In this document: piece by piece, positions 33,401 through 45,400 of the stretch | Position numbering within the stretch: the first letter of the stretch is position 1 | Layout: each line of letters opens with the position of its first letter | Assembly: GCA_963931925.1 (NCBI GenBank) | Contig: OZ007571.1 | Coordinates: forward strand, 57,929,478-57,993,477 | Reading direction: 5' to 3' | Source of the DNA: Onchidella celtica | Lineage: Eukaryota; Mollusca; Gastropoda; Systellommatophora; Onchidiidae | DNA: 64,000 nucleotides | Notes under the pieces: model-generated | Seen by the model: the letters and a program-made list of their open reading frames with translations, nothing else | What the model was told of the DNA's origin: nothing | Database searches by the model: none | Program-made: the position numbers and the translations under genes

Positions 33401-36018
33401 GGCTCAGTTAATTTGGTCCATCCCAATTGTAGACCACTGACGATAACTATGGGATCTCACTTTTTCCTGCTTTAGAAGATGTGAATGAATGTCTTTGTAA
33501 ATTATATTTGTACAAAATGAGGTTGTTTTTTTCTTCCTTTTGAAGTGTATAAACAAAAATTCGGGCGCAGCTGACATTATGTTATTCATGGACACAAAGT
33601 GAATGTGCTCTTTTCCTGTTTTACACCAAGCTGGCTGAGGTACCCAGCAGTAACTGGAATAAATTTGTTTCTGCCCAAACTTGACAGTGCCTTCAGTGGT
33701 ATGTCAGAGTTGCCGGTATTTTCACAAAATGCCAAAATCAGCAACACTTGATTCTGATTGCCATCATTAGACACATTCTGTAATTGTTTATTTATTTAAA
33801 AGTGTTTCTTTTTTTTTTCAAGTTTATTTTCTGTTTGTAGGATTCACTCATAATCATATTGCACCCCTTTTGAAGTGCTAATGTATTATGTACCCTGTCA
33901 GAATTTAGGGTGATGTTTGTCATGATATGGATGTATTTAAATAAGCCAATTAGCAACCGGTTAGTTACCTCACCCTATATCCACACCATAACCACCACAC
34001 CTTAGGTCACCCTTACTTACTATTAGCAATATTTAAAAGAGAAAGAAAAGATTGCAGGAGTCCATTTGGATAAAAGTAAAGTAAGCACGTGGGCAGTTTG
34101 TTTGGTGAACAGGCATTATTAAGTGTCATATGGAATGAATGGTATTCCTTTTGACAAACATAGATGGGAAAGGTTTCTCAAAATGTGAAATTTGCAATCA
34201 TTCTCCCCCCCCCCCCCCCCCCCCCCCCATTTGCCCGTCTTGCATTGGAAGGGGAAAGTTAGAAACATTGGTGGAAAATGTGATTTTGCCATGACACCTT
34301 ACAGAAAACTGGGCATTCGTGACATAGCTTTATTGGATTATTAGTATGATTAGCAGTTTGAATTCAGTACCAGACCAGATTATCGCAATTTCTGAAAGCT
34401 GAAGGAGATGAAACGACTTCATACCTTCCTCATGATTATAACTTTTATAGTATTAATTTAGTATGGCTTTTGTCTAAGTTTATCATCAAATTAAGAAATT
34501 GAAAAAACCTACTCTCCTATAGGTCAACGACATTTCATTCCATCCTGTGCATGGAACACTTGCCACTGTTGGTTCAGATGGGCGTTTCAGCTTTTGGGAC
34601 AAAGATGCAAGGACAAAACTCAAAACCTCTGAGCAGTTTGATCTGCCCATCACCACATGTTGTTTCAATGCACAGGGCAACATCTTTGGGTACGCCTCAA
34701 GCTATGATTGGTCAAAAGTAAGTACATCATGTCTGTTTTGTCATGCAAATGCAGGTCATGTGGTATACACATGTAAATTTATTGGTGTTCTTGTTACATT
34801 TTCATGCTGTCTGGAATGAATTGTCTTGGATCAAGACAGGCTGATGTATTGTACAAATCCAGCAATAGCAGTGAGTGGAAAGGGTGAAAATAAAATTTGT
34901 TGTGTTGGTGAAATGAAGAATATACATTGCCAAGATTTGTTGAGAGANNNNNNNNNNNNNNNNNNNNNNNNNNNNNNNNNNNNNNNNNNNNNNNNNNNNN
35001 NNNNNNNNNNNNNNNNNNNNNNNNNNNNNNNNNNNNNNNNNNNNNNNNNNNNNNNNNNNNNNNNNNNNNNNNNNNNNNNNNNNNNNNNNNNNNNNNNNNN
35101 NNNNNNNNNNNNNNNNNNNNNNNNNNNNNNNNNNNNNNNNNNNNNNNTAATGATTGTTTTAAGTGAAATTGTCTTGCTTCATTAGTGGCTCACTTACTTT
35201 CATATGTGTGAAATGTGATCTGTCATCACACATGCATGAACACACATACACACACATACATAGAGGCACTCATTGGGGAGGGGGTGTATATTTGAGTCCT
35301 CAGATGTTGTAGTCATGGAATAAATTAGCTCTTATTGCTGCGCCAAAAGAGTTTGTTTGGTGTTGCTCTGGGAGACAGGCCCTTATGGACAGGTTTTTAG
35401 ATATTTGGGAGGAAAAAAAAAATAATCATGTGAGACAGTTCAACAACATATGGACTTTACATTCTGGATAAGAAATGCATGAACATTGTGAGGACCATTT
35501 TTTTTTTTCCCCAATTACTGGCTTTTTGGGTTTTGTGGTTAAGTTTGGGTTTTATTGTGTGGCAGCTCCTGAATCTCTGCATTACACTCTGCATGGTTTA
35601 TTGACCACAACTTTTGTTGCTAACACATGAAAAACTCTTAGTACCTATCACTGGAAGCAGAGCTGTTAAAATGACAGATATATGTAGAAAGAAATATGTC
35701 TCAAAACAGATAAAACGATTACAATGGTGCTGTAAAAGAAGTAAACTAAAGCCTTTGTCTGTAATGTGGGTCATTTAGGTGGCTCTTTGGGAGAAATAAG
35801 TGCATAATTATTAAGCAGTTTTTATTGCATGTGATATATTGCTGAAAAGTTGTAGCTTAAAAATTTATTTATAATAATTAATATACCATACCGTATTTCT
35901 TTGATTTTTTTTTTTTTTAACACAGGGCCATGAGGGATATGAGCCACAGAAGATGAAGCCTCACATTTTCATGAGATCTTGTTTTGATGAACTCAAGCCA
36001 AGCACAAAGAGGCCCTGA
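21474..36018 (+). CDS. RAE1: mRNA export factor RAE1 (complete, ten exons)
   Basis: RAE1 is a WD40 beta-propeller that binds the GLEBS motif of NUP98 at the nuclear pore, aids mRNA export and helps spindle and checkpoint control. Exons: 21474-21572, 21835-21930, 26923-27015, 27595-27681, 28331-28417, 28835-28906, 29458-29565, 32812-32994, 34523-34717, 35926-36018. All have GT/AG borders and all lengths are multiples of three. The product is 370 residues, about the size known for animal RAE1 (human 368). It starts [13 protein letters not shown] and shows family blocks such as [73 protein letters not shown] and YASSYDWSK. It ends in ELKPSTKRP. The start has a good context (CACCATGAG). Introns 2 (5.0 kb) and 7 (3.2 kb) are the largest. 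Intron 9 contains an assembly gap. No frame lesion was seen. Confidence 0.97.
22557..26065 (-). mobile_element. Apparently full-length APE-class LINE (copy 2)
   Basis: A 3.5 kb LINE on the minus strand is flanked by a 7-base target duplication, AAGAAGT, at 22550-22556 and 26066-26072. The uninterrupted sister copy of the host element (near 45750) shows one run of sequence at this point, which confirms the borders. The 3' end is GGCCATATATATATA, and about 300 bases of 5' leader precede the coding region. It is nearly identical to copy 1 at the window start, so the family was active fairly recently. Confidence 0.93.
22615..25747 (-). pseudogene. LINE endonuclease-reverse transcriptase, one frameshift
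   Basis: From the first methionine the frame runs 886 codons. The AP-like endonuclease comes first: Glu38 in ALQETR, Asp145 and Asn147 in GDFNARVG, Asp240-His241 in DTDHALV. The reverse transcriptase with its FADD box follows. The conserved LGTWNVRT block lies just upstream of that methionine in the same frame, so the endonuclease really begins earlier; no upstream ATG was seen before an in-frame stop. Compared with copy 1 there is one extra base at 23089, which creates a stop in the thumb region. The remaining 187-codon tail, with the Cys/His cluster, continues in another frame to 22615. This copy is therefore probably inactive, though only just. Confidence 0.9.
29566..32811. other. RAE1 intron 7, AT-rich, no gene
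   Basis: A 3.2 kb intron with long A/T runs, an internal tandem repeat near 30540-30850 and a short CTAGAT run near 31530. No embedded gene or complete transposon was recognised. Confidence 0.6.
30540..30850. repeat. Diverged tandem repeat of about 180 bp
   Basis: The phrase CATCATTGGAAAGGTCTTTT, then CTCTTTATGTTTAAAC (about 30578) recurs as ATCATTGGAAAGCTATTTTA, then TTCTGCATGTTTAAAT (about 30759), in similar surroundings including a preceding GAGCTAGA. Two diverged units are visible. Confidence 0.6.
34205..34228. repeat. Poly-C tract of 24 bases
   Basis: The longest pure homopolymer in the window, in RAE1 intron 8. Similar G or C tracts of 10-20 bases recur throughout the window (for example near 3630, 6809, 11028, 36492 and 62683). 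Confidence 0.95.
34948..35147. other. Assembly gap (200 N)
   Basis: Exactly 200 undetermined bases, probably a fixed-size placeholder. They fall in RAE1 intron 9, between exons 9 and 10, so the coding sequence is not affected. The real gap length is unknown. Confidence 0.99.
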
Positions 36019-36217
36019 ACTAGATTATCTCCAGTCTTAAAACATAAGTCGTGCATCTGTTACCTCCAGTTTCAAGTTTTTTATGAAATATACGATGAAT
36101 GGACGCAGTATGACGTATAAATACTGTTCTAGGTATTGTTGATTTGAATCATGTTATTTTGGGTGAAAGGCATTAAGTGTTGGAAGTTGATAAGAATGTT
36201 GCATTATGTTAGGCAAG

Positions 36218-36271
36218 AATAAACCTGTGAAAATGTTACATTTTGTTATGTCTCTATGTATAGAAAATAAA
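36218..36271 (+). promoter_or_regulatory. Candidate polyadenylation signals of RAE1
   Basis: AATAAA occurs at 36218-36223 and again at 36266-36271, 200-250 bases after the RAE1 stop codon. This is a typical 3' UTR distance. Either could serve; transcript ends would decide. Confidence 0.6.
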
Positions 36272-39200
36272 GAAAAGTGTCTGTCATTTGAAATCAAATC
36301 TTCTTGGTTGCGAGTATGATGTGTATGGGAAATATTTGTCAGTGGTGTTGGTAATGTCCCCCGGGCCGTGGAAAAGTAATATTGAAAGCACATCAATCTT
36401 CTTTTGAAATTGATGTTCAGGTGCAGTCGGGGGTTTAATTCCAGATTTTATTTTCCAACCAGTTTCACAGATTGTTACATTTGTAAACAATCCCCCCCCC
36501 CCCCTTTTTTTTTTAAAATCTGCACAAACACACACACACCCCAGACACACACCAAAAAATACACACGCACACAGGGAGACCCAGGGGGTCACACTCACAG
36601 CAGGGTTTGCCATTTTACCCATTTCACATCATGGCAAAGTAGGCCTACATACCACTACTTTCCACTGTAATTTCAGCCTCAGCTGCACTTAATGGCAGCT
36701 ATAGCCGTTATAAACAAGCAAAGGATGAACATATTTGTACATGTACTTTTTCTTTGAGGTTTCAGTCAATAAATTTGATAAAGAATTGAATTGCCATTTT
36801 ATGAAATCTTTTGACCTGGGCTCCCACCTCTTGCCCATTATTCTGTTACTAGTGTTAAGACTTAAACCTCAGTACAAAATAAACAAAAAATGTCCTTGAG
36901 GAGGAATAGTCAAATTCTGCATTATTAGATGTAACTACTGCTTTCAAAAGAAGACAACAAATGCACATTATTTTAAGAGCCATGACCAACATTCCTCAAC
37001 AAATTAAAGACTGCACAAAAAGTGAGCACCTCAAGAAAATGTTACCATCATGAAACTATTTTCTGTTTATCTCATTGAAACAATGCTTTTGTGAGTGGCA
37101 GCTGATATTTGTTTGTTTGTACATGTATTTACTCTTGTATTTGTATACCTTTTTTAATCCCATTTGGGAAATTTGCCTTGGTGTTATAGCAGCCCAGTTA
37201 CAACTAGAACAGACATGTCATGGCCACAGCGCAGCGCCAGTTGGTGGGGTTTTTTTTTTGTGTGTGTGTGGTGTGTGGGGGGGGAGGGGGGGGGGGTTGG
37301 TAAGGATAAATTTTATTTAATTTTGCCCTGGCCTGCTCTTCTTGATTTCCAGCTGCCAAGGTATAAGGTATCTTTAACATGTGCAATCTGCACACAGGCC
37401 CTCCGAATTTTTTGTCCTTATCCAAGAAGACTAGGTGCTCGATCTTACCTCCCATAGGATCAGGGACTGGAATATATGAGAAAAATCCCAAAATTCCAAC
37501 ATACCTGCACCGACCAGGATTCGAACACTATATTTTCCGCATGAGAGGTGAGCACTTTGCCTCTTGACCACTGTGTCATGGTCCTGAGAGAAATTTTAGT
37601 TTAATGTCATCAAGTTCAGCTCCAGAAACTGATAGTGACAGTACACTGATTTAAATCTTGTACAACATATAGATCTACATGTACATGTAGTTATTCCAGA
37701 TTAGTTCAGAGATATACCTTAAGAGATACACAAAACTACTGAGGCATGCACCCCCATTGCCTGGGATAAACCTGCCTCCGCCCTTACCCCCTCTCCATCA
37801 CCTTTTTCTCTCTCACCCAGTACGCCGACCTTACTCATTCTTACATTTTCCTTATGATTATACTCAAATGGCTGAATAAAGGTATTGTGATTTTCTAAAG
37901 ATGTATGAACATTAATTTCTTGAAACAACCACTCCAGTCTAGCTTTATCACAGACTTACATGTATCTCAAACTGAGAGAAATGATGTCAGGACCGGTTTC
38001 CCTGAAAGTGCACCGGAATATGATAGGCCTACATGTACTGCATCAGATCTGAAGTTTGTCAGACGAAGTTTTGTTCCGGATCCCACAGCTTCTAATATGC
38101 CAGGCATTCCTTTCCACTTAGAGCTGTTGGCGAAAATGGAAGAGTTTGCATTTTGGCGGATTTAAACATCTTAACAGTGATGTCTTTCATTAGTTGTCTT
38201 CAATAACTCAACCTGTATGCTTCGCAGTAAAAAGGCCTGTACACTGTATTAACAATTATGTTAACAAATGTGCGGGATTTTGTACTCTTTTTTTAAAAAT
38301 AAATTTTTGTTTGTTTTGGTTTTTTGTTTCACTATTTTGTTTATTTAGAGGCAGGTCCAAATGATAATTATTGATAAACTTCAGGAGGTAGTAGAAGCCA
38401 ACATTTAAAAAATATTTTAACATGTGTAAATACAACATCGAAAAAAGGACGATGTTCAGGTATGGATTGCATCTACAAAGTTTCCCAGAATCTGCAGCCT
38501 TGCTATGGATATTATGTGCAAAGAAATGGCACCAAATTGAAAGTGTGTCCCCTGTGCCTTAGTGCGCAGCGCGTGCTGTTTCTGTTAGGGAAAAGTGCAG
38601 TGAGTTGAACGCCTTGAAAGGCAGTCAAGCTGAAAGAAGATACCAAGTAAGGACGGAACAATGTATTTGAAAAAAAAAAAAAAAAGAATTTTTTTTGGTA
38701 TTGTAAAATACATGTCCTGATAACGGTAATTATCAATGGTCACAGAATGGTCTGAATTTCAATGTAATCTACATGTATATATATATATATCTTTAATAGA
38801 ACACTTTGCAAGCTTGTACTTTTTACATTGATAGTAACTGCATGGTGCCAGGCATCTGCAAATCTGAAATATTTATATAATGTAGTATTGACGAAGATTA
38901 TTTATCACCACACTATTAATTCTTTTGCTCAAATATTTTTCTCATTTGAATCAAATGATAATGCTGTATTAGATGTTTTACATGTAGGCTACATAATGCA
39001 TTTTTTTCAGAATGAACGGGATCAACATTGATTTTGCTTGATAGCTGTCTTTTGGATTTATTTGAAATTTTAAATGGGCTCATAGTTCGACTAAGCCTAA
39101 TGAAATTTGACCTTTTATTGGTTAGACTGAGCCTTATTTTGAGTTTGCTTCTTTGCGCTTTGTGAAAAATCATAGGCAGACCGAGTTATAAAAAAGCCAT

Positions 39201-39483
39201 GTTGACAGTACCTTGGCTAGCTCGGAAACTAAAATTAAATTGTTCAGCTTAGGTGTACACGGAGTTTCGTTCCATAAGAATACACATATCGTTTTCCCTT
39301 TACAGACAGCAAAAGTCACCCATGAAGGGAGGAGTATTATACATGTAGAATTGACAATAGAAGCAATCTCTTTTGGGACTGTAATAACTTGGGGGTGAAC
39401 TAATTGGCTCGACAAAACAGTACTCTTTATATCAAACAAATAGCAGTTATCTCCCCGTTTACCCTTGAACCTGTCCGATCAAG
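36272..39483. other. Spacer between RAE1 and ATP5F1D
   Basis: Holds a C/T tract and CA repeats near 36492-36580, a SINE-like copy at 37230-37583, and otherwise plain sequence. The promoter and any non-coding first exon of ATP5F1D should lie in its last part, but no clear TATA or initiator could be singled out. Confidence 0.5.
37230..37583 (-). mobile_element. Single diverged copy of the tRNA-derived SINE
   Basis: It has the same block order as the 10.9-12.6 kb cluster: a G-tract, then CTGCCAAGGTATAAGGTATC, CCTTATCCAAGAAGACTAGG, then a tRNA-like head. On the minus strand the head carries GTTCGAATCC (B-box-like). It is more diverged than the clustered copies and supports the minus orientation. 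No clear target duplication was seen. Confidence 0.7.
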
Positions 39484-42400
39484 ATGGCTACCCTAGCACT
39501 GAGACCAGCAAGCCGGGCACCTCGTCTTCTCCTACAATGCTCTCGGTTGATGGCCTCTGGCCAGAGGACCTATGCAGAAATGGCATTTACGTTTGCATCT
39601 CCCTATGATGTAAGCATTAGCAGTAGATCTAAATGAAAATATATGAATTAGTCACATAGGTCTAGATCTAGATCTAGATCTAGACTCTAGATATCTAGAT
39701 CTAGATCTAGATTAGATCTAATCTAGATCTAGAATCTAGCTCTAGATCTAGAATCTAGCTCTAGATCTATCTAAATTATGGGAAGGAGTTCCGAATGCGT
39801 TACATACTAAAGAGGGTATATTTTGAGGGGGTTGAATAAAAAAAGGGGCTAGGTATTTTTGGGGGGTTAATAAAGAAATAGCAATAAATAATTCACGTCA
39901 TTTTTCGTTTTCTCTCATGTGTCTCTCTCCCCTCTCTATCTTGCTTCCATTTCATCTCGATTTCTCTGCGCTAGAAGCATCTGAAAGAGAACACATACAT
40001 AATAATCATAAATTATGACAATGCTCGGATCCGCACCCACACCCTTTCGCTCCTGAATCACATGTCTTAACCATTTCGCCACGCAGGTGAGTTAACAGAT
40101 TGTCGGTAAAAATTTACTTATACTCACAGTCAGTACCTTGACCTAAATTACGGAAAGTTACCGACCTTGTTAATTTGCATAGTTTGAAAAAATTATGAAT
40201 CGGCTTAGTAGCGAAACAATCCGATTTCAGCTGCTCGGAGATTGCATGATCTGATCTAATGAGGGTCTACTTGTGTGTACGTCGATCGCCAATGGCTACC
40301 CCAGCCCTTTTCGCCCGATTAGTCAATCTGACTACCGCCCATTGATACAAACTGACTAGACCCTCACACCCCCAGGTCCATCTGACCATTCCATGTGTTG
40401 TGAGTTTAAATTCGTGAACACTATATCAAGTTTTGTTTCAGTAAACCTTCGCCAGCCGCGCTTTTTGGTAAATTCTGTTACTGTGACCTCTCCCCAGTAA
40501 GTTTCAAAATGGCAGCTGTTTTCGGATTTTGTCTCACTTCCGACTTTTTTCTTGGATTATACTATTTTTCTTAGCAAGTATGTTACAAGTGTTATTGTGA
40601 ATATGAAGTGATAATTGGTCATAAGGTTGGGAACAATGTGTAACAGTGAGCTTTACTTAATAACGGTAAAAATTACATGTAACGCATACGGAACTCCTCC
40701 CAAATTATGGGGTCCAATCGTGCATTGATCTAGATCTAGGATGTTTCAGGGTAAGGTGAAACAGGATTAATGTGAAAAAAGAACTTGTGTTTGAAATAGC
40801 TAATTTCCAAAGCTGGAACCATTCCGCTACTGCTGAAGGCTCAAGGGAGGGGAGGTGTAGAAAAGGAAGGATTACGGAAACTGGTTTTCTCCAGAAAACA
40901 AACCAAAGGCAAGGGAGGAGGAAGGAGTTCCAGTCTAAAGAGGGTTTCTAAGCCATTTTATTGGCTATATCTGTGAAAATATTCGTCTAGAACATCAACT
41001 TGTCTTGCCAAAAGGCATAGCAGCTGTGCAGTGCCAGTCCTGTTCACACGCAAGCACCTAAAGTCATGTTCTTGAGCTGCTGTTCTGTAGATCTTTGTTT
41101 ATCTCTAGATCTAGTATCTGCCTTTCTACTTCTAGATCTAGACTAGATCTAAATCTAGATCTAGATCTATAAAAAAAATTGAAACAAGTGGTTGAAGTGA
41201 TCTACTTTAACCCTTTCGTGTTTAACCTGGCCTTTAAATATGGCCCACGATTTGTTCAACCCGCCAAAATCCGGCTTTGCCTATAACGCTGCCATGTGTT
41301 TAACCCGGCCATATCGGGCCGGCCAGCGTACCCCCGTTTTGTATACAATTTTGAGAAGAAGAACAGTGCAGGGATAGCTATAAATAGTAAATGATATCAC
41401 CAGGTAATCTTCAGATACCCACTGACCCAGTTTGAACCGTAAAGTGAGGGTTTGTATTGTAAGTAATGCATTGTATTACACATGGTCATCCAACAGGCCT
41501 GTCCCTCCCTCTAGTCTAAGCCTACATCATTTATATATTTATCGGCACACGCTTGAAGTACTTAACCTAATACTGCCTAAGCTCTGCCTCAGATTACACC
41601 ATCCCTCCTGCCTACGCAAAGGGAAATAACTCTAATTTCTAAATGAAAACCTACTAATTTAAAAAAAAAATCAAAATAAAATACTTAGAACTGGAATGTT
41701 GGTTCTATCTGTTTTTTGATATTTACACAGAAATGGACAAAGTTTCAGATGAAATCAATTTCAAATGTTTCATCTCTTAGCTCACGACTGAAACGCCATG
41801 GTGAAATAGTGACAACATTGACTATTTTTTACCGTTTCGTCGTTTAGTACACAGCTGAGATAAACAGTTCCGGTTTTCGCTAAAAATAACTTCTGGATTT
41901 CCCGTTTCTCCTAATTTAGCATTGGAAACAGGAAGCGGATGTGACATGTTGCTAGGCATCGATGTAAATATCATGTCCGATAGCGGCGCGAGACGGCGCG
42001 CTAGGCAGTAGCACAGTGCAAAAATCGGCGGCGCGTTAGGCAGTATTGGGTTAATACATGCATGTACTAGTGTGGTGCCTTCCTGTGGGTAGTGTTGTAT
42101 GCTTGGATAACAAACAGGATGAGAAGCAATAGTGTGGAATAATGTGTATTGTCCGTCCGTCTCAGAGGTAGTGTCATACATCCCTGTTCAGCATTTCACG
42201 TTCACAAAACCAACAAGCACATTTCGGCATTCCAATGTAAATAGGTTCATCTTTTAGTTCATTCATTTCTCAATAAGTATGCCAAAATTCAATATCATAG
42301 ATGCGACATGGGGGCTACAATTTCCAATTTAGTGAAGGCACACAGCAGCGGCGGCCATGGGGCTGAAAAATGTAAACAAATCAGGGCGACCGCATAGCCA

Positions 42401-45400
42401 GGAAGTCGGCCATAAGAGCACTTCACAAGTGAAGTAGCCAGAATAGAATCACGAAAGGGTTAAATCACCTGTTTGTATGCATTACTCAAAGTAGGTAAAT
42501 CAATAATGTGCAACTTCATGAGTTAACCATCCCCAGTCAACTGCAGTTTACAAGGCTTTAAGCAGCAATTATTGTGCAACAAAGAAGTATGATCTGCTAA
42601 CTATATCTGTGCTTTAAAAGGCTGATAGAAAGTTCTCCACAATTTTTTGTTGTGTTTTAATATATTTTGCAGGTTTATTACAAAGATGCAAACGTGAAAC
42701 AGATTGATGTTCCAACATTTAGTGGGAACTTCGGTATTCTGCCTGCCCATGTACCCACATTGGCTGTCCTCAAACCAGGAGTTGTCAATGTCTTTGAAGA
42801 GGATGGGGCACAGAAGAAATACTTCGGTAAGACAAGAGTACACTTGTTATGTTGAGACCTGAGATCAAAGATCCCACTACTACTTTTTCAAAATTTACTG
42901 TTTAATGTGAAAAAACCTTCCCAGTCCTTTCAGTGTGGATTGGTATTTTGTCAAACAAAAAATGAACATTAAGTTTGTTTCTGAAGTTGAAGATAAAAGA
43001 TGAAATAACATTTACAGTGGTTGTGGAGATTAGCTTTTGAAAATGTTTCATCTTTCTGAAAGACTTCGTTTTCACCATATTTTTATGCTGATCAGGTGCA
43101 TTGCAGTGGGTCTGAAATAAGTCACTGCTAGTGGGTCTAATTTTGGACCGTGGGTGAAAGAGGGTAGTACTGTGTTGTTTCATATAATCTATACTATATA
43201 TTTGTGGACTTGAGATTTTTCGTTGCAAAAGGCTTCTGAACCACTCAATGTTCAGACTTCAAATTTTATATGGTGCATCAGAATGGATGTAAGGGTGCAC
43301 AGTTTTTAATAGAAGTGTCAGATCGATGTAGTTTTTTTTATTGGAAATTTATTGTTTCACCATCATTTAGATCTGTTTGAGTCATGGTTCGCCATTTTAA
43401 GGTTTCGTTATCACTTCATGCGATGTGTTCACTATCAAACACACTAACCCGTGCGCAAATCATGCTATTGTACGGGATGCGCAGGGTGACAACTCACAAA
43501 GGCAGAGCAGTAAGGCTTATTTAAAAACAAACAAACAAAAATAAAATAAACAAATAGGAACAGGCCAGATGAAGCAGGTCCATAATAACCACCCAGAAGT
43601 GAAACCAATATTCAAACCGATTTATCCCGGGCAGGGTCGGGGACCTCAGCTAGTAATCAATAAAAATGAAACTTGGCCACCGATCAGAAAATAGGTCTAT
43701 CTAATGATATGCAGGTGATGATATTTTTACTCTGCGAAAAAGCAGTTTAAAGTCTACCGAACTTGCTACATTGTTATGTATTTTGTGAACTACGTTGAGC
43801 AGTAGTTTAGTCGTTGACTGGGAAAGTCTTTTCTGTCCAAAAATTTGAAATTAAAAAAACAAAAAAACTTTTCATGTACCGCTTGCAAACATATATACCT
43901 ACCCCCTGTCAAAACTGGCACGGCAAGGCGATCTGCCATGCATTCCGGGTCACCCCGTGACCCAGAATAGTCAAGCTTTCAGCATGTGATCATACAGAGC
44001 ATTGCGATCAGTTACTTAACCCTCGTCCCGCGTTGTGTGAACTCGTCCATGTAACGCCCCGTGCGGGGATAGCCAGCGGCCAGTCAGCCGATCGTTCGCG
44101 TGTTGCCGATAACCTCGGCGGTCGGGTCAATCGGGTCCTTGTGAACACGTGTATCGCGTATACTTCAGGACGCAATAACAACAATAGTGGTGGATAAATT
44201 GTAAGGGACCCCTATGATATTTGGATAAAGTACTTGTGATGATATGCAGTAGGTTTTATTGTGAAATGGAAGGACCAAATCAAGAATTTTCTGCATTTAC
44301 ATGCTGTTTAACACACGTTTTATCATTTTCCCAAGACCTCTGCGCTTTTTCCGTCCCTAAGTCAGGCCATTCAGGTGAACAAATTATTTTTTAAGCCATT
44401 CGCTTCATTTACTAACTACATGTATCGTGACATTGCCTTCTCCCTTCTCTTCTATGTAAAGCTTCCACGTACTATGATGTTAGTTTCAGCGAGAGATTTG
44501 ATTTCCAGTTCCAGGTCGTAGAGCACAGTCATACTGTATGTACTGAAAAGCGGTTTAACCAAAGGATCACAATATCTCTCTAATTACCACATCAAATAAA
44601 GACAACGACCAACAACAAAGTCGGTCATTTTCTCCCAGTTTTCCCTGATGGAAAACCTACTGACAGACGCCCTTATGCAGCATGCCCTAATATTACATGG
44701 GAATTCATAATTGCAAACGTAGAACGGCGTCTCAGATACGCACATGGCCCCTTTCTTCTCATTTGGCACGTAGACGACAACCAGCATCAAAGTAAAAGTT
44801 TCCCCAAGATTTTCCCCAGTTCAAACTTCAGACCATCAGTACTATTACACGAGTATGACGAATAGTTGCGAATAGTTGCATCGTAATAAACATAATCGGA
44901 CGATACCATTTTGTTAGATATAGTAGGGGTGACAGGATAGATAAACACGCGAAAATAGTGTGGAAAAAAAACAACGACGACAGCCTTGGCAACCGAATAC
45001 ACAAAGCGCGAGGCGCACCGTTGCTATACAAAAATGTTGCCTCCCGCAGGACCCGCGGTTAAGTGTGTCGGACAAAATAATGGCCTCCCTGTTGCGCGGG
45101 GAGGCTCCCGCAGGACTAGGGTTAAAATAACTCAGCCGGTCTGGTTACACACATTTCATTTGTTACTCTATTCCCCTGTTACATATGTTGGGGGTGACAG
45201 GACGTAAATGAACGATACAAATCATTATTATAAATGTTTGTTCATATCTGTGTTGACTATCCTTAGTAATCAGCCTGCGTTTAAATGACGAAACAAATGG
45301 GGAAAGTGATTTAAATGTGAAATATTAATGAAATATGACATCACATTGTATTATTAGTGAGAGTTGACATTGATTCTATTTCTCTCTGCATTAATATAAT

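Noticed and set aside
34826..35185. Frames running through the N gap
   Set aside because: They are open only because undetermined bases contain no stops.
37905..38165. 86-residue frame between RAE1 and ATP5F1D
   Set aside because: It looks faintly protein-like, but no motif, splice border or relative was recognised.
42601..42855. Frames on both strands over ATP5F1D exon 2
   Set aside because: The forward frame is the exon read through into introns; the reverse frame is its shadow.
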